Source: Phialophora verrucosa
Lineage: Eukaryota > Ascomycota > Eurotiomycetes > Chaetothyriales > Herpotrichiellaceae
Direction of reading: 5' to 3'
Length of the DNA stretch: 64,000 nt
NCBI GenBank assembly: GCA_002099365.1
Contig: MSED01000013.1
Location: forward strand, 496,001 to 560,000
Below, piece after piece: positions 21,589 to 31,764 of this stretch. Each line of letters begins with the position of its first letter. Position 1 is the first letter of the stretch. The translations under genes and the position numbers were made by a program. Under the pieces are notes generated by a model. It saw nothing but the letters and a program-made list of their open reading frames with translations. It did not search any database and was not told the DNA's origin.

Positions 21589-22770
21589 ATGCCACACGCC
21601 GTCGACTACAGCCTCATCCAAGTCAAGGAGTTGCATCCTACCTTTGGCGCCGAGGTGTCTGGTGTAGACTTCTCTCGCCCTGTGCCTGAGGATGTCTTTC
21701 AAGAACTCTGGAAGGCCGTTAATCAGGTACGCGAGCCGAGCTGAGGCCCTCTGTCGGCTTCCCAATATAAATACAATCTGTGTGCCTGCCAGCTAACATG
21801 CGACCACCAAAGTACGGCGTCCTGGTCTTTCGGCACGCCAAATTGAACGACGAGCTGCATATCCAGTTCTCGGAGCGACTGGGCGAGCTCGACGACGTGC
21901 TCCCTCACATCCAAGCCGGGCGGCCCTTCCGGTTCAAGCACAAGGAATTATTCGACGTCGGGAACATCGAGGAGGACAACGCGCTGGTCAAGCCCGGAAG
22001 CCACCGCTGGTATTACGGCAAGGTAAGTGCTGCGTGATCTGGACGTTGCGTGAGTCCTGCCATGGTCATGACAGTATGACTCGCACTGGCTGGCAGCGTA
22101 ATATGGCACCGTCACGATACCAATCATTGATCAACGTCCCACTCACCTTCTCTGCCAGGGCAACAACCTCTTCCACCACGACTCGTCGTTCAACCCGCGC
22201 CGCGCAGGCCTGTCCCTGCTGCGCGCCCACGAGATCCCACCCCCGGGCCAAGGCCTCGGCGGCAACACCGACTTTGCGGACTGCCGCGCCGCGTACGACG
22301 ACCTGCCCGCCGACCTGAAGCAGCAGCTGGAGGAGCACGACTACGTGGTCGCGCACTCGCTGCTGCATTCGCGCCGCAAGGCCGCGCCCGAGTACTTCAC
22401 CGACGTGGACCCCAGCAAGGGCTACTACTCGCGGCACAAGGTCGTGCAGACGCACGAGCGCTCCGGCCGCCGCACCCTGTACATCGGCAACCACATGCAC
22501 CATGTCGAGGGCCTTCCGGAGGAGGAGAGCACCGCCCTGATCAACCGCCTGCTCGACCACGCGTGCCAGGACAAGTACGTCTTGTCGGTCGAGTGGCAGA
22601 ATCCCGGCGATTTGATCCTCTGGGACAATACGTCGGTGATGCACCGTGCGCATGGCGGCGCGTACGAGGGCAAGTACCGAAGGGACATGAGGCGGACGAC
22701 GGTGCATGACGATTCGAGCTACGCTTGGGGTTTGAATGAGAAGACGAGCATGAGGGTCGGCTTGCCTTGA
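21589..22770 (+). CDS. TauD/TfdA-type Fe(II)/2-oxoglutarate dioxygenase
   Basis: Exons 21589-21726, 21813-22022 and 22159-22770 with phase-0 GT-AG introns of 86 and 136 nt give 319 residues. The facial triad is visible: His122-x-Asp124 in LFHHDSSF and the distal His in LWDNTSVMHRAHGG. The 2-oxoglutarate Arg is in YRRDMRRTTVHDD. The N-terminus FGAEVSGVDFSRP is the usual start of the family. Members hydroxylate taurine, 2,4-D, sulfonates, alpha-amino acids or other small acids and release CO2 and succinate. The length is typical of the fungal 2,4-D-dioxygenase-like group. Its place next to the decarboxylase and hydrolases suggests a catabolic role on a small carboxylic acid; the substrate is not deducible. 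Confidence 0.93.
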
Positions 22771-23210
22771 GTGCGGAGCCAGACGCGAGATGCTGTCTAG
22801 TGTAGTATCCGGTCCATCTTGTGTTAGGGTGCTCTGTCACATCGACAGGCTTCCCTAGATATACATGTATGTAGGTGGGTGGTTGCGTGTGTATAGCTAA
22901 GCTAGGTGGATGAGTGTATAATGACTTGCCCTACTGCTTCCTCCCTGTGCCGTAATAGCTTGGGATCGGAAATGTACTGTAATTTGCGCAGGACCATCAC
23001 ATGCACGACTTGTGTCTCGCATTCATGTTCTCCGATTACTGTGGGAGACATTCGCATTTCATCATCTTTTCTTGTGGTCCGGATCCATGACATGTCTATC
23101 GAAGATGCATACAAAACTGTATCCAGAGGGAGCCATCAAGCAGTCACCAGGCCTCACGCCATGCAACCCACACCATCTAGTGCTAATGACAGGTCAAATG
23201 CCGAGTTGAT
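22771..23210. other. intergenic, convergent 3' ends
   Basis: A 440-bp gap between the stops of the dioxygenase and the decarboxylase. Nothing recognised. Confidence 0.5.
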
Positions 23211-25148
23211 CTATGCCTCCTTCTTGACAATGTTGCCGGCTCCCCAGTTCTTCAGGTAATCATCAGGCCGGACCCTGATGTCCAAGACCACCGATTGCTT
23301 GTCGTCCCTCACCAACTTGACGGCCTCCTCGAACTTGCTCTTCAGCTCGCTCCGCTTGCTGATCTGCCCACCCAGCGTCTTCAATCCAAATCCCTCCGAC
23401 ATCTTGCCGATGTCGGGCAGGGGATCGTCCAGCCGCATACCGATCCATTTGTTCTCCACGGGTCGACTGCGCGTGTTGGCCACCCTCTCCTGATGGACCT
23501 CGTCGTTGTAGAAACTGCCGTTGTTCGACACGATGATCAGCACGGGGATGCGGTACCGGGCGGCCGTCCAGATCGCGGAGTTCCCCATCAGGAAATCCCC
23601 GTCTCCCAGGATCGCCACCGGCACGTACTTGGTCCCCTTGAGCGCGAGGGCCGAACCCACGGCCTGGCCGGGCCCAGAGCCGATGCCCGCACCGCCGTCC
23701 ATGCCCAGATATGCGAGCGGGTGCGTGGCCAGGAGATCAATCCCGCGGAAACTGAGCGGCAATCGGATGATGCACATGTCGTCGGGGCTGATGGTCGCGT
23801 ACAGCGCCGACGCCAGGTCTGCCTGGAAGATATCCTCACCGTCCAAGTTCTGCGGCTTCTGCGACGACGACGGCTGTGTGGCGGGCCACGCGGAGTTGGG
23901 GAAGCCAGTGAGTTTCGAGGATTCAAGCTCCGCGACGAGATCGGTGATGAATTTGTCGGGGTCGGCGAAGATGCTGATGTCCGCCGGAGGAGTCTCGAAG
24001 TGGTCCTTCGACCACCCGTTGTGGAGTTGGCTGTCGACGGACACCTCGATCACCTTGGCTTGGGGTTCGATGAGCTCGCCGTGGGCGGCGGTGAAGAAGC
24101 CCACCAGGTCGACCCAGTCGAAGGAGATGATCAGGTCGGCTTCTCGGATCATGCTGGAGGCTTCGGGGGCCAGGAACAGCGCAGGCGGGGCAGGGTGTAA
24201 TCGGTGGGTGGTGGGGAAAGCGACCGGTTGTTTGATATCAGCTAAGAGACACACAAGTTAGCAGATGTGTATAGATGAAACATTGCGCATGCATGGAGAT
24301 CTTCGCGCGGTCCAACTCCAGCAGAAAAAACAACGGTCGATCGTACTTATAACTTTTGCGTCGAACATCTCGGCCAGTCTGATCCGCTCATCCCAGCCCT
24401 TCTGCGTGCGGTTCATCCTGCCAAACATTATCAACGCCTTCTTGGACTCCCGCAAGGCTTGCGCCACTTTCTTGATATCGGCTTGGCTGGCGCCGGCGGA
24501 TTGCTGGGTCAAGTATCTCTCCGTGTCAGGGTAGCGGACGTCTTTCTCGTCGTACGGTGCTTCCTGGAGACCAACGTCAAGGACAACGTACGTCGGCGCA
24601 CATGGCTTGACGGACGCCACGGCCGTGGCTTTGATGACGCTGCGGATCGCCGAGTTCACGCTTGCGGGCTGGTCGTCCCATTTGGTGTAGTTCCTCACCA
24701 GGGCGGCTTGATCGACGGCCGTGTGTGTCGAGTCGATCCACGGCCGACGCTTCGTCGTGTCGAACGGGCCGGCCGCGCCGAATATCACCATGGGGACGCG
24801 ATCGATGAAGGCGTTGAAAATGGCCATCGACGCGTGCATCAGCCCGACATTGGCGTGCAGGCCGCATGCCAGCGGCTTTTCCGTGACCTTGGCGTAGCCG
24901 TGCGCAATTGCGATGGAGTGTTCCTCGTGCAAGCAGACCACCATCTCAGGCGCCGCATTGCCATTTAAATTGACAAGGCTGTCGTGCAGGCCACGGTAGG
25001 ACGACCCGGGCACCAGCACGAAGTACGGGATGTGCACCTTCGCGAGCTGGCGCGCGATGTAGTCGGATCCCCAGCCTGGTTTGGGCGACGCATCCCCATT
25101 CTGCAGGTTGGGAGTGTCTTGGGGAGACAGGCGGACGGGCAGCGACAT
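23211..25148 (-). CDS. thiamine-diphosphate-dependent decarboxylase, benzoylformate-decarboxylase-like
   Basis: Exons 25148-24347 and 24241-23211 (105-nt GT-AG intron) give 610 residues. The three ThDP-enzyme domains are present in order. The catalytic Glu is in LHEEHSIAIAHGYAK (Glu75). The C-terminal ThDP site reads LGDGDFLMGNSAIWTAARYR then SNNGSFYND (GDG...NN). By eye, residues matching Ser26 and His70 of Pseudomonas benzoylformate decarboxylase are present: the PGSS at 47-50, and His98, which is 23 residues after the Glu as in that enzyme. The chain is longer than benzoylformate decarboxylase (528). Acetolactate-synthase-like proteins of unknown role also share this layout, so substrate is uncertain. 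A 2-keto acid to aldehyde plus CO2 reaction is the best guess, fitting the FMN dehydrogenase in the same block. Confidence 0.88.
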
Positions 25149-26557
25149 GTTGGTGAATGTTCCGCGGTCAACGTGCTGTTATTATATCGAGTGAGGTCTC
25201 TGTGTCTTTCCCAAGCTAGGCCTGGGTGTTTATGTTTTTGTTCCTTTGGAAAAATTCAAGTCGACGCGCCGTGGGGGGAGAGCGTAACACGATCCGACTC
25301 GACTCTCCAGGCCTCTCACATGGCATTCCGCCCGAGACGAGTTATCCGGACACAGTTAGTCCCATCACCCGAGGCAAGTTGCGTGTTCGACAGCTACTCC
25401 AACGCTGACTGTTGAATGCGGGCACAGGAGAGCGCGATTTCCCCAACGGTCGAACAGTGGCCATGCTTCGGTCCATGGTCGATCTTGCATCGTAGAGGGA
25501 TGGGTATCCGGAGAGTCTCCGGAATCTCGACTCCATATTCACTCGAAGGTCCACCCCCGCACCAATGGAGGCATATCCCCCCAGACCAAGCCGAAGAAAG
25601 ATCCCGCCTCCCGTCCTTTTGGTGCCGAAAATGCCGATTGACCTCTCAATGAATGAGAGGAACTTGGCAGGTTTTGTGAGTGGTGGCATGCTGGGTCACC
25701 GCGCAATATAATTGGTCGACGGCGCGCTCATCTCGCGTAAAATGTCACGTGTCAGCGGCCTCGTTTATCCCAGTCTTCTTTCACTCGAATCTCAGCAGGT
25801 TATTACTCGTACAGGACATTGTCCAAGAAAGTCTCTCGCAAACAAAAATATCCAAGCACCACACAAGCTGCTTGCGTGCCTTGGCCGGACGAAGCTCGTC
25901 GGCTTAGCTGATCATTTCCCAAGGGAGCATTCTCCTGAACAGGCATCAGCTCTTGGGTGGCTGAAGCGGATCGAAGCTCTTGAGACCGTCCATTCTTCTC
26001 CAACACGAGGCTTGCTCACTGTAGCGGAAAAGCTCTAGCCTTCTCCATGTGCTGTGAAGAATGAAGCTATCTTCCCCAAATATGTGCGGCTGGCGGGCCT
26101 GGCATATTGGAGCAGGGACCAAGTACCCTCGTCTGGCTGCCGGACTAACTCCTTGACACAGTTGCGTCCCGATCTTCCCGCGTTAGTCCGCTATCATCCA
26201 CAGGATGTCTACGAATACCCTATGCGAGACGCAGCACGAATCGCCTGCGTCCTGGAAGGAAGAGACCCCCTGATGTTGGGGAATGGTCTCGTTAGAGATC
26301 TAAGCGACAAATCCTACCCTCGTTTCCATCAATCCGGTCTCCAAAGCTCTGGGCTCCTATTTCCTCTTCAGGCCACGTGCTGGCTGAACTCTATCCCCAC
26401 GGGGTTGGTGTCTTCGGTTCCAAGGAGACTTATCCTCCTCTCTTGTCTTTCGGGTCGCCCAGTCGAATCCTACTTCATATTGCCTCGAGACGTTCGCCAG
26501 AGTCCTTCTCTTTCAACCACCTTGGCCTCTTAGTGTCAGGCCTGAGAATAATTCACA
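25149..26557. promoter_or_regulatory. divergent intergenic region, decarboxylase / MFS carrier
   Basis: The region of 1.4 kb between two divergent starts has no supported gene. It holds two CACGTG E-box cores, at 25746-25751 and 26374-26379. Short frames in it have no recognisable motif. Confidence 0.45.
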
Positions 26558-28337
26558 ATGAGCGCCCTCCCACAGGATCTCGACGACTTGAAGGGGAGAG
26601 TACATCTCGAGGAAGTGGTGGGAGATGGCGAGCATGCACTCACAGAAGAACAAAAGACATTCCTCAAGAAGGAAAAGAAAGTCGTTCGGAAGCTTGACCT
26701 CTACATCACACCGGTCATGCTACTCCTCATGCTGATCAGCTACCTCGACCGTGGCAACATTGGGTTTGCAGCCACCCAGGGCATGACCAAAGACATCGGT
26801 CTCAAGGCGAATGAATTGAGTGTGGGTGCTCACTGAAATTGTCCAAATTCTGTTTCTGACGATACTAGACCGCTGTATCCATCTTCTACCTGACGTATAT
26901 CCTGTCCGAGGTAAGTCAAACACCACTCATGTCGTGAAAGTCCCGGCTAAGAGCAATGAGTTCCCCATGACAATGTATGTCAAGCGCCTCGAATTCTACC
27001 GGGTCATCCCTGTCCTCGTGTTTTGCTGGGGCCTTGTATGCATGTGCATGGGCTTCATCCAAAACTATGCCGGCCTGATCGTATGCCGACTTTTCTTGGG
27101 TGCTTTTGAGGGCTGTCTTTTCCCCTCCATGACCATGTTCCTGTTGAATTGGTATAAACGCGAAGAAGTTGGCCAACGTGTCTGCTACCTGTACAGTATG
27201 TCGCTCCCCGATGTCTCTATCTCTTAATCTGACACAGTGATTCTCAGTTGGCTCGGCTCTGTCTGGAGCTTTCGGTGGCCTAATTGCTTTTGGAATTCTC
27301 TACATGGACGGGACGGCCGGGTATCCTGGATGGCGATGGTAAGGGAGAAAGTGCCAAACCCGAGGATTCTCTGCTGACCGTACAATAGGTTGTACATCAT
27401 CGAAGGCATCATCACGATTGCGTTTGCCTTTGTGTGCTACTTTCTTATTCCCAAGTCGTATGCCACGGCATATTTCTTCACCGATGAAGATAAGGCCGTG
27501 CAGAAGCAGCGCCTCGAACTTATGGAAGCATACAGCGGCGGTGATGGCAAGTATACGAGGAACGATGTCAAGAACGCCATGCTGGATGTGAAGACTTGGC
27601 TGCATGGTATCAACCAGATCCTCATGTCGACCATCATCTACGGTAAGCAACCTCATATACCCTTCGACCGGTGTGTGGGTGCTAACACGGCTGACAGGTT
27701 TTGGAACGTTCCTCCCCATCATCCTCCGGGACGGTTTCAACTACTCGACCAAGAAATCACAATACTACGTCATTCCAGGTAGTTCAACCGGCCCCTACTT
27801 CCTTCCCAGTGTTGACTCCTTGCTCTAGTTCAAATCGTCGGCGCAGTCTGCTATTTTGTTGTCGCCGTTCTCTCCGACAGATATAAAGCTCGATTTGTGT
27901 CACTCGTGTGTGCAGCACCACTTGGAATCGCCGGTTATGCGGTCCTGCTCACAAAACAACACGCGAGTGTCTGGTACGGTGCGACGTATCTCATCGCTGC
28001 GAGCTGCTACATCATCACTGGTACAAGCATTGCTTGGCACGGGATGAACATCGCACCAGACGGTAAACGTGCGGCTGCCATGGGTGTACACCTAGGACTT
28101 GCCAACATCGGCGGGATTATCGCCGGGCAGATCTACAGGTCGACATCCGCGCCCCGATTTCTCCTCGGTCACGGCTGGAGCTTGGCTTCCATTGGAGTTG
28201 GATTCATCATTTGGTGGATCCTCTTCTTCATTTACAAGCACAGAGAGGCCAAGAAGGCAAGAATGGAGGCCGAAGGCATCGTTGTGCCTGACTCGGAATG
28301 GACTGATCGGTCTCCCGGATTCAAGTACCAGTTCTAA
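26558..28337 (+). CDS. MFS transporter, Dal5-like anion:cation symporter family
   Basis: Seven exons: 26558-26821, 26869-26910, 26961-27195, 27248-27338, 27389-27642, 27698-27778 and 27829-28337. All introns are GT-AG, 47-55 nt. The 491-residue protein has 12 predicted membrane segments. Family marks include LISYLDRGNIGFA after a charged N-terminal tail (helix 1 loop), the motif around CRLFLGAFEGCLFPSMTMFL in helices 4-5, and GYPGWRWLYIIEG in helix 6. The Dal5/ACS family imports organic anions such as allantoate, nicotinate, pantothenate or hydroxy- and phenolic acids. Lying between the decarboxylase and the Zn2Cys6 regulator, it is the likely uptake carrier of the block. Confidence 0.93.
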
Positions 28338-29072
28338 GACAAGGCCGTCACGAAACGAGGAGGACGTTGAGTCTTGTCTTGGACGGGTAAAATCTACCCT
28401 TAGGAGAGAGAAAGCAATTATGCGTAATGAGAATGATCGTCTGCCCATGCTTACATTTCAGCGTGAAGATTGATGTGCATGAACCGTCTGTCCAGTCCAA
28501 AGCGCGAACTTGCAGGCCTGGTACTATTATGGCATATCGCAGTGGGATGGCATACGGCGGAGATTTCCTGCCACTTCTGCAGCTACGGCGGAGACTTCGC
28601 AGCAGCACCACATCTACGGCGGAGCATTTAGTTGGTATCTGTAGTTGGAAAGAATTGACGCTGAGACACTGATGAAACATTCAGCCGCGGCTCTAACATT
28701 CATCAATCGGCCTTTGATCAGATTCGTTCCCGGACTTTTCTCGCTCGTCTTCTCCTGTGCTGCTTCGAGCTAAGCACGTAGTCGGGTTTTATTTCTCCGG
28801 CTCCAAGCCGCGATACGGCGATCGTCCCATCTTTGCGGTTCTGCATCTCCTGGTTTCGATCTCACCCGCTCAACGGAAACCCAGGTCGGGTTCGTTGTCG
28901 AAGATCTTGTGGGCGTCTATCCCACTTGGATGGATCTTCGCACGAGGCTGTGAACTCCTAGGCAGATCTCCATCCATAAATTGCCTGGTCTATTGTATCA
29001 GCCTGCCATAAGATGGCCGGATTGTGATGCTCAGCTCCTTCATGAACGCACCGTCCAATCGTCGATAGAGCT
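28338..29072. promoter_or_regulatory. upstream region of the Zn2Cys6 gene with three spaced CGG repeats
   Basis: A 735-bp gap. TACGGCGGAG occurs exactly three times, at 28553-28562, 28584-28593 and 28614-28623, spaced 31 and 30 bp. CGG triplets are the typical half-sites of Zn2Cys6 factors. A short upstream ORF lies just before the gene start. Confidence 0.55.
29042..29068 (+). promoter_or_regulatory. 8-codon upstream ORF before the Zn2Cys6 start
   Basis: ATG through TAG, eight codons, ends 4 nt before the main ATG at 29073. If it lies in the leader, it could lower translation of the regulator. Its presence in the mRNA is inferred. Confidence 0.4.
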
Positions 29073-31157
29073 ATGCAAGAGCCAGTTGGTCCCAGTCCTC
29101 GAAGGACGCAATTCTCGAGTTGCGACGCGTGCCGAAACTCGCGCCTCGCATGTGATGCCGCTCGGACTGGACATGGGCCGGGGAAGCCAGGCTGGGTTGG
29201 GTCTTGCTCTAGATGCATGCGTCGCAAGCGACGGTGCACATTCGAGGTAGGAAAATCCATTTGTCGCAATTCTCTTTTGCAACCGTCTGGCGCTCTCGGC
29301 AGCTGAAATTACATTCTACTTCAGTGGATGAACGATGTGAAAAAGCCTGCAACGCGAGGACCACGGAAGAAGCCATTATCATCTTTGACAACCGAGTCTT
29401 CCCAACTGGCTCCTTTATCTCCTCAAATTCTACATCACGAGGGGAGCAATGAGTCGTATGAGAGCCAGCCTCAAAACCCCGTCCAACCCTCGCCACAGCA
29501 GACTCGGTGCGTCAGTATACGGAAGAATGTCGTTATTACATGCTTACCAAGCCTCAGAAGTCTGTCGGTCGAGTCTAGGGCCCTGGTCTCGCCTTCCACA
29601 TCATACGTCCCGCTGACCCCACCTATTGATTGCGAGACAACGTCAGTGGGCGACTGGCTCGAGAAAATCTACGAAAGTTGCTTCGAAAACGTCTTCGGCT
29701 TCTGGATGGGCCGACATTGCTGTGCTCTTGTCGCGGATAATTCTTCAGCAATCATTCTTCCTCCCAGTCGGTACTTTCCCGAGTTGGACGACTTCATCTT
29801 CGGCAGTTGGAAACAAAAAGATGCTGGCTGGGCAGACGCTCAATCCAGTCGCACCGAGCAACAGGATCACCCGATAGATCAATCACTCAAGCATGCAAAA
29901 AGGTCGTTTGCCGCGCGGTGGTTCCACCTCATACCTTCGGCCGAACGAGCGGGTGTCTTACCGGAGCATATTGTGCGAGAATTTTGGCGGAAGTCCCGCA
30001 GGGATATGCTGAAGGTGGTCAACCGGATCTCTTATCGATCTGCTCTTGCGCTGTTCTTGTTCAGCCTGACACCTGTCCCGGTCGGAATCTCAGAGGAAGA
30101 GGAAATGGATGGCTTAACAGGTCAGCTGTGTGTTCAAGCAGGACTGCAACAGATTCAACGACTGCGCGAGGGACAGCGGAGCTGTCAATTTAGCGGTTCG
30201 CAAGTGCTGCTGGCGTCAGATGCCCTGGTAACCCCGACAAGTGGCTCGAAGCTGACGGACAGCTTTCTTCGGACCGAAGCCCGCGCGTATTGGGCGGCCT
30301 TGACTTTTGACACGTCCTCATCTCTGTCATTGAACTTCAGGTCGACACTGACCTCAGGTTTGCACGGCGTGGAAACCGAGACATGTTGGCGCACCCTCAA
30401 GATGGGCGCAGGATCTTTTCACACACGCACAGAAGGGTGGCGAAGAAACCCATTCGCAATGACGGAAGACGAGGTCTTGCAAGTCATTGCGGCCGCGCTT
30501 GCGTGTAAACTGTATGTCTGGAAGATGATCTCCATCGTCAAGGAGGCATTGCGAGAGGGCTCCGAAGAAGACAAGGTGCAGCAGGCTTGGTCTGCGTTCC
30601 TCGAAGCCATCGACATGTTCAAAAGCACCTTCTGTCCTCTTCTTAACGATTGCCAACGACGACTTCCATTCCTCGGTCAGGTGGAAAGACTGAATTGGTA
30701 CGAACTCATGCTTCACTATTATCTTGGCATCCTCATCTTGGTAGACGCGATGGAGGCCGCAGAGCGAACGGATCTGTTGTCGCAAATTTCCGAGACAAGG
30801 CTGGAGGCCGAGCACGAGCTGTTCAACACCCTGAAGTTCGGTTTGGAAAGCCAGTACACAATCAGCGGAGCTAATCGACTCGCCGGGTCGGTAACAAATC
30901 TGCAAAATCCTCCTCGCTGTCCTACAATCACAGCTTCGTTCATCGCAATCGACCCTTACCCTCACCACGTTGTTGCGGGCGCGCAGCTTATGGACAAAGT
31001 CGTGAGCAGAGAATACAGCCAGGGCAAAATCAAGCTGGAAGCGTACAGGTATCTGAATAGGACGCTGCTGGAGTGCCTGGAACAGCTACCTCAGACCTCC
31101 AAGTCTGTGCAGGCGGCGAGCCAGCATCTGCATGCCTCCCTCAGGGGGGCAGGATAG
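29073..31157 (+). CDS. Zn2Cys6 transcription factor, likely cluster regulator
   Basis: Exons 29073-29246 and 29325-31157 (78-nt GT-AG intron) give 668 residues. The zinc cluster is at residues about 17-55: CDACRNSRLAC, a long 17-residue spacer, then CSRCMRRKRRC. Usual spacers are 5-12 residues; longer ones occur in some fungal families. After the intron comes a basic linker (KKPATRGPRKKP) and a 550-residue helical region without other recognisable domains, as in many fungal regulators. It lies between the MFS carrier and the PAF-acetylhydrolase-like gene in the same direction, which suggests it controls the block. The three spaced CGG repeats upstream may be sites for it or another zinc-cluster factor. 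Confidence 0.9.
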
Positions 31158-31764
31158 CTTCCGCGCACGGACGAATAGTTCAACCCAACACAGGAATTAG
31201 CCGGTTCCGACCACCCGGCTGCGAGCTCTGCTTTTCCAAGGCTATATTGGACCTGACATGTCTCCCTTGGCAACTAATTCTTCCATGGAGCTGGTTCCGG
31301 GAACCGACGGAGACTCGGATCCGAGTCCCTCTCGAGCGCGGCAGGTTGTACGAGTACGAGGATGAGTCGGCCAGCTCAGCCACACGAGGCTGGTCGTTGC
31401 CAATTGGCCAGACATCGCGCGGTACCTTCCGTGAGGATCTACACCGTGATGTCATTGGCGGATCTGAAATCTGGACTTCCTCGTTCACAATCCGGAGTTT
31501 CAGTCGACATCGTCACTACGAACGAGTACGAGTCACTCGCCTCTCGGTTACACCAACGAGATTGCTTGATCGCGCTAAAGCTTTCACCACTGTCAGCATC
31601 CAGTTGTCAATCGCTATCACTGAGCATTGACACGTACCCGCCTTGTGTACCACGGCAAAGCGTAGTCTGAGACCATGCTAAAGATGGCATAGGACACTCC
31701 CACGCCGGGTTAATCAGAGGAAGCACCGTGAAAGCCGTGGCACGGAGAATCAGCTGTCTACAAG
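31158..31764. other. intergenic
   Basis: About 600 bp between the regulator and the PAF-acetylhydrolase-like gene. No coding signal or repeat seen. Confidence 0.5.

Noticed and set aside
23295..24200. 301-codon frame on the plus strand
   Set aside because: Fully antisense to exon 2 of the ThDP enzyme, whose motifs are unambiguous; a GC-rich codon shadow.
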